Positions 1 to 9,695 of a stretch of 64,000 bases of DNA are shown piece after piece. The translations under genes and the position numbers were made by a program. Source of the DNA: Rhizobium sp. G21 (GTDB taxonomy: Bacteria > Pseudomonadota > Alphaproteobacteria > Rhizobiales > Rhizobiaceae); NCBI RefSeq assembly GCF_014158035.1, contig NZ_JACFXW010000002.1:519001-583000 (forward strand), read 5' to 3'. The notes below the pieces were generated by a model. The model made no database searches and was not told the DNA's origin. It worked only from the letters and a program-made list of their open reading frames with translations. Position 1 is the first letter of the stretch. Each line of letters starts with the position of its first letter.

Positions 1-1166
1 CCCGCCTTCATCAATTCGCGCGCCACGATCAGCTTCTGCACTTCAGTCGCGCCTTCATAGATCCGGAGCGCGCGGATTTCCCGGTAGAGGCTTTCGACGA
101 TCTCGCCTGTGCGGACGCCCCGGCCGCCGAACAGCTGCACGGCGCGGTCGATTACGCTTTGCGCGGTCTCGGTTGCCGTCATCTTGGCCATGGCCGCCTC
201 CTTGGTGGTCGGCAGCTTCTGCACATCACGGCGCCAGGCGGCGCGATAGGTCAGCAGCGCGGCGGCATCGATGCCGGTCGCCATGTCGCCGAGCGCAGCC
301 TGGGTCAGTTGCAGATCACTGAGTGTCGCGCCGAACATCTTGCGGCTCTTGGCATGCGCCAGCGCCTCATCCAGCGCCCGGCGCGCAAAACCGATCGCGG
401 CGGCCGCAACCGATGCGCGGAAAATGTCGAGCGTGCGCATGGCGATCTTGAAGCCTTCACCCGGAGCGCCGAGCCGGCGCGAGGCCGGAATGCGGCAGCC
501 GTCGAAGCGGATGGTGGCGAGCGGATGCGGCGCGATCACGTCGATACGCTCGATAATCGAAAAGCCGGGATCATCGGCGAAGACCACGAAAGCCGAGATG
601 CCACGCGTTCCCGGCGCTTCGCCGGTGCGGGCGAAGACGGTGTAGACATCGGCGATTCCGCCATTGGAAATCCAGGTCTTTTCGCCGTCGAGCACATAGC
701 TGTCGCCATCCTCGCGCCCGGCGCAGGCCATGGCGGCGACATCTGAGCCGGCTTCCTTTTCCGACAGCGCGAAAGCGGAGATCCATTCACCGGAGGTGAC
801 CTTCGGCAGCACGGCGGCCTTCAGCTCGTCGGAGCCGGAAAGGCCGATTGCTCCGGTGCCCAGGCCCTGCATGGCGAAGGCGAAATCGGCCAGTCCGTCA
901 TGCCAGGCCAGCGTTTCGCGCGCGAGGCATACCGAGCGAGAGTCGATGGCGGCGTTTCCGGCATCGCCGGTGGCGAGGCCGAGAAGTCCTGCTTCCCCCA
1001 AGCGTTTGACGAGATTACGGCAGGCGTTATCGGTGTCGTGGTGATCGACTGAAGCGAGCGCGCCGCTTGCGGCGAATGCATCCAGCCGTTCAGCGACGGC
1101 GCGATGTTGTGGACCGAAAAATGGCCAGTCGAGATGGTCGCGGGTGGGGCCTGTAAGCGTCGACAT
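1..1166 (-). CDS. Acyl-CoA dehydrogenase (3' end beyond left edge)
   Basis: Flavin-dependent acyl-CoA dehydrogenase that introduces an alpha-beta double bond into an acyl-CoA. About 388 residues are visible from [11 protein letters not shown] read the family substrate/FAD segments [12 protein letters not shown] and KTWISNGG, and near the cut end QLFGGRGV and IYEGATEVQ; the Glu of IYEG is where the family keeps its catalytic base. Only a few C-terminal residues are missing off the left edge. Its ATG overlaps the stop of the enoyl-CoA hydratase gene (ATGA), so it is translationally coupled as the last visible gene of the minus-strand catabolic operon. By context it probably acts on an alicyclic CoA ester made after 2-aminobenzoyl-CoA dearomatisation; the substrate is inference. 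Confidence 0.9.
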   Translation of the reverse strand, partial: MSTLTGPTRDHLDWPFFGPQHRAVAERLDAFAASGALASVDHHDTDNACRNLVKRLGEAGLLGLATGDAGNAAIDSRSVCLARETLAWHDGLADFAFAMQGLGTGAIGLSGSDELKAAVLPKVTSGEWISAFALSEKEAGSDVAAMACAGREDGDSYVLDGEKTWISNGGIADVYTVFARTGEAPGTRGISAFVVFADDPGFSIIERIDVIAPHPLATIRFDGCRIPASRRLGAPGEGFKIAMRTLDIFRASVAAAAIGFARRALDEALAHAKSRKMFGATLSDLQLTQAALGDMATGIDAAALLTYRAAWRRDVQKLPTTKEAAMAKMTATETAQSVIDRAVQLFGGRGVRTGEIVESLYREIRALRIYEGATEVQKLIVARELMKA

Positions 1167-2017
1167 CAGTTGCCCTCGAAGACAGGCTTGCGTTTGGCGG
1201 CGAAGGCTTCAAAGGCGCGGCGGAAATCGCCAGTGGCCATGCAGATCGCCTGCGCCTGGGCCTCGGATTCGATCATTTCATCGATGCCCATCGCCCATTC
1301 CTGGTTCAGCATGGTCTTGGTGACGCCATGGGCGAACCAGGGGCCATCCGCGATCGAGCGGGCGAGATCTGCTGCTGCTTGATCCAGATCTTCGGCGGCA
1401 TGCAGCCGATTGAAGAAGCCCCAGCGTTCGCCTTCCTCGGCGCTCATGAAGCGGCCGGTGTAGAGCAGTTCTGCGGCGCGTCCCTGCCCGATGATGCGCG
1501 GAAGGATGCCGCAGGCGCCCATATCAGCGCCGGCGAGACCAACCCGTGTGAAGAGAAATGCGGTCTTGGCTTCAGGCGTCGCAAGCCGGAGGTCCGACGC
1601 CATGGCGAGGATGGCGCCCGCGCCGGCGCAGATGCCGTCGATGGCGGCGACGATCTGCTGCGGGCACTTCTTCATCGCCTTGACGAGATCGCCGGTCATG
1701 CGGGTGAAGGCCAGAAGGTCCGGCATCTTCATTCGGGTCAGCGGCTCGATGATTTCGAACACGTCGCCGCCGGAGGAGAAATTGCCACCTGCGCCCTTGA
1801 GAACGATCGTCCGGACATCGGAGGCGTAGGCGAGATCGCGGAAGAGATCACGCAGTTCCGCATAGCTTTCGAAGGTCAGAGGGTTCTTCTTGTCCGGCCG
1901 GTTCAGCGTCAGCGTCGCCACCCGCCCGTCGCCTTCGACGGACCAGAGGAAATGTTTGGGTTTATAGTCACGGAAGGGGCGGAGATGGCCGCTCATGCTC
2001 GCAATATCGTCGCTCAT
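1166..2017 (-). CDS. Enoyl-CoA hydratase/isomerase family protein
   Basis: Crotonase-fold protein, 283 residues. It shows the oxyanion-hole region [15 protein letters not shown] and the second-half block [20 protein letters not shown], followed by [16 protein letters not shown]. The likely reaction is hydration of an enoyl-CoA, or ring hydrolysis, in a beta-oxidation-like sequence. The start chosen ([10 protein letters not shown]) overlaps the SDR stop by ATGA. An internal ATG at 1996 is an alternative, and the reading frame stays open far upstream inside the SDR gene, so the longest ORF is not the gene. It belongs to one operon with the monooxygenase, SDR and acyl-CoA dehydrogenase, an arrangement expected for CoA-ester aromatic degradation. 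Confidence 0.9.
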   Translation of the reverse strand: MSDDIASMSGHLRPFRDYKPKHFLWSVEGDGRVATLTLNRPDKKNPLTFESYAELRDLFRDLAYASDVRTIVLKGAGGNFSSGGDVFEIIEPLTRMKMPDLLAFTRMTGDLVKAMKKCPQQIVAAIDGICAGAGAILAMASDLRLATPEAKTAFLFTRVGLAGADMGACGILPRIIGQGRAAELLYTGRFMSAEEGERWGFFNRLHAAEDLDQAAADLARSIADGPWFAHGVTKTMLNQEWAMGIDEMIESEAQAQAICMATGDFRRAFEAFAAKRKPVFEGN

Positions 2018-2799
2018 CCGGTCATGACCTCCCCACCGGCGATGGCGATCGCCTGGCCTGTGATTGCATCCGCGCCCGGCGACGCGAGCCATAGAACCGC
2101 GTCCGCCACTTCTTCCGGCTTGACCAGCCGTCCCTGCGGATTGGATTTGGTGAATTCGGCCAGCGCCTGTTCTTCCGTCCTGCCGGTCTTGGCGACGATC
2201 TCGGCGATCGAGCGGGCGATGATCGGCGTATCGGTAAATCCGGGGCAGACGGCGTTGACAGTCACGCCCTTCTTGGCGAGCTCCAGCGCCAGAGATCGCG
2301 TCAGGCCCACCACGCCGTGTTTCGCCGCGCAATAGGCCGAGACATAGGCGTAACCGGTGAGCCCCGCCGTCGAGGCGACATTGACGATGCGGGCGCCCTT
2401 GCCGAACGCCTTGAGATCGGCGAGCGCAGCCTGCGTGACATTGAAGACGCCGGTGAGATCGACAGACAGCACATGCGTCCACATGTCGAGCGAGGTCTTC
2501 TCGAACGGCGCGCTCGGCGCCTCGCCGGCATTGTTGACGAGAATGCTCATCGGCCCGAAGGCGGCGCGGGCCGTCTCAAGACCCGCAGCGATCGCCGCCG
2601 TATCGGTCACGTCGAAGCCGGGCAGGACGAGGCAAGCGCCCTCGGGCAGTTCGCGCGCCAAGGCCTTGAGCGGCTCCCGGCGACGGCCAGCCAACGTCAC
2701 CTTCGCGCCGGCTTGCACGAGACTGCGGGCGATGGCCGCGCCGATGCCGCTGCCGGCGCCGGTGACCAAAGCGTGACGTCCTTGAAGCGGAGGCGACAT
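2014..2799 (-). CDS. SDR-family 3-hydroxyacyl-CoA dehydrogenase-like oxidoreductase
   Basis: Classical short-chain dehydrogenase, 261 residues. The Rossmann dinucleotide motif is TGAGSGIG (about residues 14-21), NNAG follows (about residue 89), and the catalytic Ser and YCAAK (Tyr/Lys) lie around residues 142-160. The C-terminal [20 protein letters not shown] is typical of FabG-like enzymes. It lies 3 nt downstream of the 2-aminobenzoyl-CoA monooxygenase-type gene and is coupled to the hydratase. This points to NAD(P)-dependent oxidation of a hydroxyacyl-CoA intermediate of the same pathway. The exact substrate cannot be read from sequence. Confidence 0.88.
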   Translation of the reverse strand: MSPPLQGRHALVTGAGSGIGAAIARSLVQAGAKVTLAGRRREPLKALARELPEGACLVLPGFDVTDTAAIAAGLETARAAFGPMSILVNNAGEAPSAPFEKTSLDMWTHVLSVDLTGVFNVTQAALADLKAFGKGARIVNVASTAGLTGYAYVSAYCAAKHGVVGLTRSLALELAKKGVTVNAVCPGFTDTPIIARSIAEIVAKTGRTEEQALAEFTKSNPQGRLVKPEEVADAVLWLASPGADAITGQAIAIAGGEVMTG

Positions 2800-2802
2800 C
2801 GC

Positions 2803-5127
2803 TTACTTCGCTCCGCCGGCGGTCTGCTGGGCGCGGACGAGATTGGACTCGTATTGCGCCTTGCTGGAGTAATACTGCTTTGGCCAAGAGATGGATGTTA
2901 GGCCGATCTTGGCGGCTTCATGCAGCGCCCAGGCGGGATCTGCGAGATGCGGGCGAGCGACCGCGCAGAGATCGGCGCGACCGGCGGCGATGATCGAATT
3001 GGCGTGGTCGGCTTCCGAAATCGCGCCCACGGCGATGGTGGGGATGCCGACTTCGTTGCGGATCTTGTCGGAGAAGGGTGTCTGGAACAGGCGGCCGTAA
3101 ACGGGCTTTTCTTCCTTCCACACCTGACCCGACGAGCAGTCGATCATATCGGCGCCGGCCTCCTTGAACATCGCGGCAAAGATCGCGGCGTCCTCGGGCG
3201 TGTTGCCGCCGTCGAACCAGTCATGGCAGGAGAGACGCACGGAGATCGGCTTGTCCTCCGGCCAGACTTCGCGGATGGCCTTGAAGACTTCCAGCGGATA
3301 GCGGGCGCGGGCGGCGTGATCGCCGCCATACTCGTCCTCGCGGCGATTGGTGAGCGGCGAGAGGAAGCTCGACAGGAGATAGCCATGCGCGCAGTGAAGT
3401 TCGAGCCAGTCGGTGCCGGTGGTCACGGCCAATTCGGCGGCGCGGACATGGTCCTGCAGCACCCGGTCGAGATCGGCGCGATCCATCGCTTTCGGCGTCT
3501 GGCTATGCTTGAGATAGGGGATGGCGGAGGCGGACAGTAGCGGCCATGAACCCTCTTCGAGCGGCTGGTCGATGCCGTCCCAGGCGAGTTTGGTCGCGCC
3601 TTTGCGGCCGGCATGGCCGAGCTGGATGCCGACCTTGGCGGGTGTGTTGAAATGCACGAATTCCACCAGCCGTTTCCAGCCTTCCGCCTGCTCCTCTTTC
3701 CAGAGGCCGAGGCAGCCGGGGGTGATGCGGCCATCCGGCGACACGCAGGTCATTTCGCCGAAGACGAGGCCTGCGCCGCCCATGGCGCGCGAGCCGAGAT
3801 GAACGAGATGGAAATCGTTGATCAGACCGTCCTTGGCGGAATACATCGCCATCGGCGACATCACCACGCGGTTGGGCAGCGTCACGTTCCGCATCGTGAA
3901 GGGTGTGAACATCGGCGGCAGGCAACGGTCGTTGGCCGCGGCCGGGAGGCCCGCCTTGCGGGCGAACCAACGTTCATAGCCTTCGAGCCAATTCTTGTCG
4001 CGGAGACGCAGGTTCTCATGGCTGATGCGCTGCGAGCGCGTCAGCATCGAATACATGAACTGTTCCGGCTCCAGCGTATCGGCGTAGCGGCGGCCGACGA
4101 CTTCGAACCATTCCATGGCGTTGCGCGCCGCATTCTGGATGCGGGCGACATCGACGCGGCGGATTTCTTCATAGCTCGCCAAAACGGCGGGGATCCTGGA
4201 CTTGTCGTGACCGGCCTTGTTGAACTGGTTGGTGAGTTCGATGGCGTCGTCGATGGCGAGCTTGGTGCCCGAGCCGATGGCGAAATGCGCGGTGTGGGCG
4301 GCGTCGCCCATCAGCACGACATGCGAATTGCCGTTGAAATGGCTCCACTTGCCGCAAATCAGGCGATTGAAGTTCAGCCAGGCCGAGCCGCGCATATGGC
4401 GGGCATTGGTCATCAGCTTGGCGCCTTCGAGCACCTCGGAGAACAGGTTTTCGCAGAAGTCTATCGAGCCCTGCTGGTCGAGCGCGCCGAGCCCATGCTT
4501 CTCATAGGCTTCCTCGGTCGTCTCGACGATGAAGGTCGAGGTCTGGTCGTCGAACTTGTAGATATGCGCCTGGAACCAGCCATGATCCGTTTTGCGGAAG
4601 TCGAAGGTGAAGGCGTCGTAGAGCTTGTTGGTGCCGAGCCAGATATAGCGGTTCGGCCGCGTGACGAGATCCGGCTGGAAAACCTCGGGATAGTGATTGC
4701 GGACCTTGGAATTGAAGCCGTCGGAGGCGATGATTAGATCGGCGTCCGGAAAATCGAGATCGCTGTCGACTTCGGTCTCGAACTTCAACTCGACGCCGAG
4801 CGCTTCGCACCGGCGTTGCAGGATGTTGAGCAGCTTCTTGCGGCCGATGCCGACGAAGCCGTGGCCGGTGGTGCGCTGGCGCGTGCCCTTGAACAGGACT
4901 TCGATGTCATCCCAGTGATTGAAGGCGTCCTGGATTTCGGCGGCGCTCTCCGGATCCCAGACCTTCATCGCCTGCATGGTGGCGTCGGAGAAAACGACGC
5001 CCCAGCCGAAAGTGTCGTAAGGGCGATTGCGTTCGACGACGGTGATGGAATGCGTCGGGTCGAACTTCTTCATCAGCAGGCTGAAATAGAGCCCGGCGGG
5101 GCCGCCGCCAATACATACGAGCCGCAT
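2803..5127 (-). CDS. 2-Aminobenzoyl-CoA monooxygenase/reductase-type fusion (often annotated bifunctional salicylyl-CoA 5-hydroxylase/oxidoreductase)
   Basis: 774-residue two-domain flavoenzyme. Residues 1 to about 400 form a FAD aromatic-ring monooxygenase: [10 protein letters not shown] near residue 8, the DG-type motif [12 protein letters not shown], and GD motif [16 protein letters not shown]. Residues 405-774 form an Old Yellow Enzyme (NamA/YqjM-like) reductase, starting [20 protein letters not shown] and carrying [18 protein letters not shown]. This fusion is characteristic of 2-aminobenzoyl-CoA monooxygenase/reductase, which hydroxylates and then reduces the ring without ring-cleaving dioxygenases. 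Salicylyl-CoA 5-hydroxylases have only the first domain. Beta-oxidation genes follow directly, as the pathway requires. It is the first gene after a good promoter (TTGACA-17-TATTTT) overlapped by a palindromic operator. The CoA ligase is not in the window. Confidence 0.85.
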   Translation of the reverse strand: MRLVCIGGGPAGLYFSLLMKKFDPTHSITVVERNRPYDTFGWGVVFSDATMQAMKVWDPESAAEIQDAFNHWDDIEVLFKGTRQRTTGHGFVGIGRKKLLNILQRRCEALGVELKFETEVDSDLDFPDADLIIASDGFNSKVRNHYPEVFQPDLVTRPNRYIWLGTNKLYDAFTFDFRKTDHGWFQAHIYKFDDQTSTFIVETTEEAYEKHGLGALDQQGSIDFCENLFSEVLEGAKLMTNARHMRGSAWLNFNRLICGKWSHFNGNSHVVLMGDAAHTAHFAIGSGTKLAIDDAIELTNQFNKAGHDKSRIPAVLASYEEIRRVDVARIQNAARNAMEWFEVVGRRYADTLEPEQFMYSMLTRSQRISHENLRLRDKNWLEGYERWFARKAGLPAAANDRCLPPMFTPFTMRNVTLPNRVVMSPMAMYSAKDGLINDFHLVHLGSRAMGGAGLVFGEMTCVSPDGRITPGCLGLWKEEQAEGWKRLVEFVHFNTPAKVGIQLGHAGRKGATKLAWDGIDQPLEEGSWPLLSASAIPYLKHSQTPKAMDRADLDRVLQDHVRAAELAVTTGTDWLELHCAHGYLLSSFLSPLTNRREDEYGGDHAARARYPLEVFKAIREVWPEDKPISVRLSCHDWFDGGNTPEDAAIFAAMFKEAGADMIDCSSGQVWKEEKPVYGRLFQTPFSDKIRNEVGIPTIAVGAISEADHANSIIAAGRADLCAVARPHLADPAWALHEAAKIGLTSISWPKQYYSSKAQYESNLVRAQQTAGGAK

Positions 5128-5166
5128 ATCGGTTCCCTCTTCTCGATCGAGATCAATCGCACTGAT

Positions 5167-5182
5167 ATTTTAAGATTAAAAT
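5167..5182. promoter_or_regulatory. Palindromic operator O1 (ATTTTAA-GA-TTAAAAT)
   Basis: Perfect inverted repeat with 7-bp arms and a 2-bp spacer. It overlaps the -10 box of the promoter driving the monooxygenase operon. Near-identical sites lie at 5232-5247 and 11303-11318, so this looks like the binding site of one dimeric repressor, perhaps one of the MarR proteins encoded nearby; which regulator binds is inference. Confidence 0.75.
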
Positions 5183-5206
5183 AAGTTGGTCGGATGCTCC
5201 TGTCAA
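5178..5206 (-). promoter_or_regulatory. Sigma70-type promoter of the monooxygenase operon
   Basis: Read on the minus strand, the -35 is TTGACA (5206-5201) and the -10 is TATTTT (5183-5178), with exactly 17 bp between them. It lies about 50 bp upstream of the ATG at 5127. Operator O1 covers the -10 element, which predicts repression by steric exclusion. Confidence 0.65.
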
Positions 5207-5231
5207 TGCGGCCACAGCGTCCTGTCCAGAT

Positions 5232-5247
5232 ATTTTAACATTAAACT
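5232..5247. promoter_or_regulatory. Palindromic operator O2 (ATTTTAA-CA-TTAAACT)
   Basis: Same inverted repeat as O1 with one mismatch in the right arm. It starts exactly 65 bp from O1 and lies just upstream of the -35 box. The spacing of about six helical turns would permit cooperative binding or looping. Confidence 0.55.
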
Positions 5248-5330
5248 ATCTAGGCGGTTCGAACTGAAAAGCCGCTCGCGATCATCCGCGAGCGGAAAGC
5301 GCATGGGCGCGGAAAAACAGCGCGCCGAGA

Positions 5331-5927
5331 TTATTCGGCTGGTTTCTTGGGGTCCCAGAGCTTGGTTTCCACGGTCTTTTCATAAGCCATGCCGTTGGGA
5401 TAGCTGATCGCCTCGAACTGCAGGCCCCAAGGCGCCTGGAAGTAGAGGATGGTCTGGCCGGCCGCGGGTCCTTCCGAGATCGGGATCGGGCCGAGGCGGC
5501 GTGTCGCCACACCCTTGGAGTCGAGATAGGTTTTCACAGCGGCGACGTCATCGACATAGAAGGCGATGTGGAAGGCGCCGATATCGCTGTTCTTCTGCTT
5601 GATTTCCTTCTGGTCGGGCGCGGCGTATTCGAACAGTTCGATATTCGAGCCGAAGCCGCAGCGCATCAGGGTGATCTGCTTGATCACCGCCTTCGGATCG
5701 ACGCCGAGCGCGTCCTCCATGAACTTGCCCTTGTCGTCGCCGATAGGGCCGAACGACATGGCCTTCTTGCAGCCGATGACGTCAGAGAAGAAGCCCACGG
5801 CCTGTTCGAGATTGGGCACGGTCACGCCGGTATGGTCATGGCCGCGCATGCCGGGGATCATATCGGCCTGCGCCGCCGTTGCCCCGAGCAAGGATAGTAT
5901 CGTTGCGCTGAAAATGCTGATCTTCAT
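5331..5927 (-). CDS. Exported VOC (glyoxalase/bleomycin-resistance fold) protein
   Basis: 198 residues. The N-terminus MKISIFSATILSLLGATAAQA is a Sec signal peptide with an AQA cleavage site, followed by a single VOC module beginning MRGHDHTGVTVPNLEQAVGFFSDVIG. That module includes GAFHIAFYVDDV and ends with YFQAPWGLQFEAI, so His and Glu metal ligands of the fold are plausible. The start at 5927 is preferred over the ATG at 5933 because the AGAGGGG Shine-Dalgarno sits 7 nt before it. It lies between the ABC importer genes and the monooxygenase operon on the same strand. A periplasmic VOC protein is uncommon and could bind or pre-process the imported aromatic; no specific function is assigned. 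Confidence 0.82.
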   Translation of the reverse strand: MKISIFSATILSLLGATAAQADMIPGMRGHDHTGVTVPNLEQAVGFFSDVIGCKKAMSFGPIGDDKGKFMEDALGVDPKAVIKQITLMRCGFGSNIELFEYAAPDQKEIKQKNSDIGAFHIAFYVDDVAAVKTYLDSKGVATRRLGPIPISEGPAAGQTILYFQAPWGLQFEAISYPNGMAYEKTVETKLWDPKKPAE

Positions 5928-6040
5928 GTTCATTCCCCTCTGATCGCGGGCATGGCTTCGCCCTTCGCCGGAGCCCGCGTCTCCGGCGTGACGTAACTTG
6001 GCATGCGTGTATGCGACGGCCGCCGGGCGCGGCCGGGTGG

Positions 6041-6874
6041 TCAGGCGTCTTCGACCAGGCTCTCGCGCAGGAGCCAGTCGGGATCGATTTCCGGCAGCGG
6101 AATGGCGTCGAGAAGGGCGCGGGTATAGGCCGTGCGCGGCGCGGAGAAGACCTGCTCGCAAGGACCTTCTTCGACCACCTTGCCGAAGCGCATCACATAG
6201 ACCCGGTCGCAGACTGCGCGGATCACCGACAGGTCATGGCTGATGAAGGCCATGGCGAGCCCGAGATCGCGCGACAGGTCTTTCAGGAGATTGAGGACTT
6301 GCGCCTGGGTGGAGACGTCGAGGCCGGAGACGATCTCATCGGCCAGCACGAAATCCGGGCGCAGCAGGGCTGCGCGGGCGATGCCGATGCGCTGGCGCTG
6401 GCCGCCCGACAATTCATGCGGGCTGCGCTCCAGCACGATCTTGGGCAGCGTGACGCGGTCGAGGATATCGAGGACCAGGCTCTCCGCCTGTCTGCCGTCT
6501 CGCGCCAGCCCATGAAGCAGCAACGGTTCGACGAGAATGCGACGGATCGAATGGCGCGGATTGAGGGAGGCCATCGGGTCCTGGAAGATCATCTGCATGC
6601 GCCGGCGGAGCGGCCGCATCTGCTGGTCCGGCAGATGGGTGATGTCCGCGCCGTCGAAGCGGATCTCGCCAGCGGAGACATCCACGAGCCGAAGGAGGGC
6701 GCGCCCCAATGTGGTTTTGCCGGAGCCGGATTCGCCGACGATGCCGACGGTCTCGCCGCGTCCCACGGTGACGTCGACGCCGTGCAGCACCCTATGGCCC
6801 GGGTTACGCAACAGGCCGCGACCTGCTCCATAGGTGACTTCGATTCCTCGGGCGACTAGCAGATTTTCGGTCAT
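6041..6874 (-). CDS. Opp/Dpp-type ABC importer ATPase (OppF/DppF-like)
   Basis: 277-residue cytoplasmic ATP-binding subunit. Walker A is GESGSGKTTLGR (about residues 40-51), the Q-loop is in IFQDPMASLNP, the signature is LSGGQRQRIGIARA, Walker B is FVLADEIVSGLD and the switch is FISHDL. The C-terminal oligopeptide-transporter segment (RTAYTRALLDAIPLP) is present. It overlaps the preceding ATPase gene by 4 nt and is the last transporter gene before the VOC gene. The importer is probably for an aromatic or amino-acid-like substrate, judging only from the co-regulated catabolic genes. Confidence 0.9.
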   Translation of the reverse strand: MTENLLVARGIEVTYGAGRGLLRNPGHRVLHGVDVTVGRGETVGIVGESGSGKTTLGRALLRLVDVSAGEIRFDGADITHLPDQQMRPLRRRMQMIFQDPMASLNPRHSIRRILVEPLLLHGLARDGRQAESLVLDILDRVTLPKIVLERSPHELSGGQRQRIGIARAALLRPDFVLADEIVSGLDVSTQAQVLNLLKDLSRDLGLAMAFISHDLSVIRAVCDRVYVMRFGKVVEEGPCEQVFSAPRTAYTRALLDAIPLPEIDPDWLLRESLVEDA

Positions 6875-7734
6875 CGGCTGATCCCGATCTCGGCGCGGAG
6901 TTGCTCGAACACGCTTTGCGGCACGGGCTCCAGCCCGGCGTCGGGCCGGTCGTAGCGGGGACCTGCGGCAATCAGCGCCTGGGTGTAGATGTGGCGGGGA
7001 GCCGTGAGCACATCGGCGGGCGATCCTTGCTCGATGACTTTTCCGGCGTAAAGCAACGTGACGCTGTCGCAGATCTGGGCGACGACGCCGAGATCGTGGG
7101 TCACGAAGATCACGCCGGTGCCATGGGCCTGCTGCATCGACCGGATCAGGCGGAGGATCTGCTTCTGCACGGTCACATCGAGCGCCGTGGTCGGCTCGTC
7201 GGCGATCACCAGCTTGGGTTCGAGCGCGAAGGCGTCGGCGATGAGAACGCGCTGGCGCATGCCGCCTGAGAGTTCATGCGGATAGCTGCGCAGCACGCGC
7301 TCGGGGTCGCGGATATGCACTTCCTCCAGAAGTTTCGCTGCGCGGTCATGCGCCTCGCGGCTCGAAAGACCGCGCCGCATCCGGAGCCCATCGGTCAGCT
7401 GCGCCTCGATGCGCCGGCCGGGATTGAGGGCCGTTTGCGGGTCCTGCGGGATCAGCGAGATTTCGCTGCCCATGATCTTGCGGAGTTCCTGCGCCGGCAG
7501 CGTGAGGAGATCGCGGCCTTCGAAGCGGATGGCGCCGCCGGTGATCCTGACGGTGCGCGGCAGGATGCCGAGCAGCGCCTTGGCGATGGTGGATTTGCCG
7601 GCGCCGCTCTCGCCCACGAGGCCGCGCACTTCGCCGCGCGCGAGGGTGAGCGAGACGTCGCGGAGAATGGGCGCGCCGTTTTCGCGCTCGGATATGGCCG
7701 ACAGGCCGGCGATGGAGAGAAGCGGATCGGTCAT
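6871..7734 (-). CDS. Opp/Dpp-type ABC importer ATPase (OppD/DppD-like)
   Basis: 287 residues from MTDPLLSIAGL. Walker A is GESGAGKSTIAK, the Q-loop is in LIPQDPQTALNPG, the signature is LSGGMRQRVLIADA, Walker B is [12 protein letters not shown] and the H-loop is VTHDLG. The chosen start overlaps the stop of the upstream permease by ATGA; the frame is open far upstream, but that part is out-of-frame permease sequence. It pairs with the adjacent OppF-like subunit as a heterodimeric motor. Confidence 0.9.
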   Translation of the reverse strand: MTDPLLSIAGLSAISERENGAPILRDVSLTLARGEVRGLVGESGAGKSTIAKALLGILPRTVRITGGAIRFEGRDLLTLPAQELRKIMGSEISLIPQDPQTALNPGRRIEAQLTDGLRMRRGLSSREAHDRAAKLLEEVHIRDPERVLRSYPHELSGGMRQRVLIADAFALEPKLVIADEPTTALDVTVQKQILRLIRSMQQAHGTGVIFVTHDLGVVAQICDSVTLLYAGKVIEQGSPADVLTAPRHIYTQALIAAGPRYDRPDAGLEPVPQSVFEQLRAEIGISR

Positions 7735-8579
7735 CGGCGCATCATCGGGTCGAGGGCGCGGCGCAGGCCGTCGCCGAGTTGATTGAAGGCGAGCACGGTG
7801 AGAAACAGCATCACGAGCGGGGCGAGCAGCACCCACCAGCCCTGATAGATGATGGTGCGACCCTGCGCGATCATCGCGCCCCAGGTCGGCGTATCCGACG
7901 ACACCGACAGGCCGACGAAGGACAGGATCGCCTCGACGATCACCGCGATGCCCATTTCCAGGCTGATCAACGCGACGATCACAGGCGCGACATTGGGCAG
8001 GATCTCCTTGAGCAGAATATGCAGCTTGGAGAAGCCGATCGTGCGCGCCGCCGTGACATAATCGAGTTGCGCCTGCGCCAGCGTTTCGGCGCGGACGACG
8101 CGACAGAAGCGCGTCCAGTCGATGATGACGATGGCGGCGATGACAGAATGCACGCCCGAGCCGAGCACGGCGACCAGCAGGATCGACAGGAGCACCGGCG
8201 GAAACGCCATCCAGATATCGACCAGCCGCGAAATGACCAGATCCACCCAGCCGCGATACCAGCCGGCCAAGAGACCGAGCAGCGAGCCGAGTAGGGCGGC
8301 GAGTCCGGCGGCGACAAAGGCGACAAGCAAAGCGATGCGGGCGCCATGGATGACGCGGGAGAGTACATCCCGGCCGAGATCGTCGGTGCCGAGCCAATAG
8401 CCGGGCTCCGCGCCGTCCATGCCGGCCGGCGGCAGGGTTCCGAGCATCAGATCCTGTTCCAACGGGTCCTTCGGCGCGATCCAGGGCGCGAACAGCGCGA
8501 GCACGATCAAGAGGAGGATGAAGCCGCCACCGAAGAGGATCTTCGGCTCCTTGAAGAGGGCGCGGAGCGACTTAGCCAT
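7731..8579 (-). CDS. Opp/Dpp-type ABC importer permease (DppC-like)
   Basis: 282-residue inner-membrane permease. It begins with a membrane segment after FKEPKILFGG, then carries the DppC-type LGTDDLGRDVLSRVIHGARIAL segment and several transmembrane helices. The EAA-like loop (RAETLAQAQLDYVTAARTIG) contacts the ATPases. It ends TVLAFNQLGDGLRRALDP, a common DppC C-terminus. Its start overlaps the end of the DppB-like gene by 8 nt. Confidence 0.9.
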   Translation of the reverse strand: MAKSLRALFKEPKILFGGGFILLLIVLALFAPWIAPKDPLEQDLMLGTLPPAGMDGAEPGYWLGTDDLGRDVLSRVIHGARIALLVAFVAAGLAALLGSLLGLLAGWYRGWVDLVISRLVDIWMAFPPVLLSILLVAVLGSGVHSVIAAIVIIDWTRFCRVVRAETLAQAQLDYVTAARTIGFSKLHILLKEILPNVAPVIVALISLEMGIAVIVEAILSFVGLSVSSDTPTWGAMIAQGRTIIYQGWWVLLAPLVMLFLTVLAFNQLGDGLRRALDPMMRR

Positions 8580-9585
8580 GAGCGAGCCTCGGATTGAAGG
8601 CCGCCACCAAGAGGTCGACGCAAAGATTGATGAGAATGAACAGCGCGCCGAAAGTCAAAACAAGTCCTTGTATCAGCGGCAGGTCGCGATTGATCACCGC
8701 GTCGATGGCCATGTTGCCGATGCCGGGATACGCGAAGATGCGTTCGACGATGACGGTGCCGCCGATGAGAAAGGTGAACTGTACGCCGGTCAGCGCGATC
8801 GTCGGGCCGACCGCGTTGCGCAGCGCCTCTTGCAGGATCAGTCGCAGCGTCGATTTGCCCTTGAGCCGGGCAAGCAGGATGTAGTCCTGCACCATGGCTT
8901 CCAGCAGCGCTTCCTTGAGCACCCGCGCGATGATCGCCGCAAGCGGAAGTCCGAGCGCCAGAACCGGCATGATCATATGCGCTGAGATATCGAGCAACGC
9001 CGGAAAGTTGAGCGTCAGCAGGCTTTCGAGCAGATAGAAATGGGTGACGAAATGGGTCTCGACGCTCGGATCCATGCGGCCCGATAGCGGGAAGACCGGA
9101 TAAAAGACGCCGAAGATCAGGATCAGCGCCAGCGCCCAGATGAAATCCGGCACGGCTAGCACGGTGCCGTTGACGGTGTCGACGACCGGCTCGAGAAGGG
9201 TGCGGCGGACGAGCGCGCCGGTGATCGCTACCGCGCCGCCGAGGATGACGGCGAAGACGAGCGCGGCCGCGGCCAGCTCCAGCGTGGCCGGCAAGCGTTC
9301 GCCGAGCAAGTCCAGCACATTGCGGCGGAGCGAGATCGACGTTCCGAAATCGCCCGTTACAGTCGCCTTCAGCCAGATCATGAACTGGCTGAAGATGGAG
9401 CCGTCGAGACCGTAATTGGCGCGCAGTTGCGCGATCTGTTCGGGCGTTGCGCCGGGAGAAATCATCATGGCGATGGGATCGCCGGGAACGACGCGGAGAA
9501 GAACGAACACCACCACGGCGACGCCCAACAAGGTGACGGCGGCAAGGAGGACGCGGTTGAAAACCGACAGGACGAGCAGCGGCAT
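8572..9585 (-). CDS. Opp/Dpp-type ABC importer permease (DppB-like)
   Basis: 337 residues from MPLLVLSVFNRVLLAAVTLLG. The family hallmark RVVPGDPIAMMISPGATPEQI follows the first membrane helix. Later helices flank the cytoplasmic loop ALLEAMVQDYILLARLKG and the VERIFAYPGIGNMAIDAVINRD block. An upstream in-frame start at 9648 would add 21 arginine/alanine-rich residues with no family support, so I start at 9585. A strong intercistronic hairpin separates it from the solute-binding gene. Confidence 0.88.
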   Translation of the reverse strand: MPLLVLSVFNRVLLAAVTLLGVAVVVFVLLRVVPGDPIAMMISPGATPEQIAQLRANYGLDGSIFSQFMIWLKATVTGDFGTSISLRRNVLDLLGERLPATLELAAAALVFAVILGGAVAITGALVRRTLLEPVVDTVNGTVLAVPDFIWALALILIFGVFYPVFPLSGRMDPSVETHFVTHFYLLESLLTLNFPALLDISAHMIMPVLALGLPLAAIIARVLKEALLEAMVQDYILLARLKGKSTLRLILQEALRNAVGPTIALTGVQFTFLIGGTVIVERIFAYPGIGNMAIDAVINRDLPLIQGLVLTFGALFILINLCVDLLVAAFNPRLAHG

Positions 9586-9657
9586 GGAATATAGAGCCTC
9601 GGGCGCGACGGCTCGACGCGCGGCCGGCATACGACGCGCGAGAGCCAAACAGCGGTT

Positions 9658-9691
9658 AAAAGGTCCGGGCGAGAACCCGCCCGGACCTTTT
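9658..9691 (-). terminator. Intercistronic hairpin between solute-binding protein and permease genes
   Basis: Perfect 14-bp stem (AAAAGGTCCGGGCG and its complement) with a 6-nt loop, flanked by A and T tracts so that it can terminate in either direction. It lies 4 nt beyond the binding-protein stop and 72 nt before the permease ATG. It is probably a partial terminator or 3' stabiliser that raises binding protein over permease. Confidence 0.75.
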
Positions 9692-9695
9692 CAAA

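Noticed and set aside
2803-5127. Naming the fusion plain salicylyl-CoA 5-hydroxylase
   Set aside because: That enzyme lacks the Old Yellow Enzyme domain. The two-domain form plus beta-oxidation genes fits 2-aminobenzoyl-CoA monooxygenase/reductase better, although the substrate is unproven.
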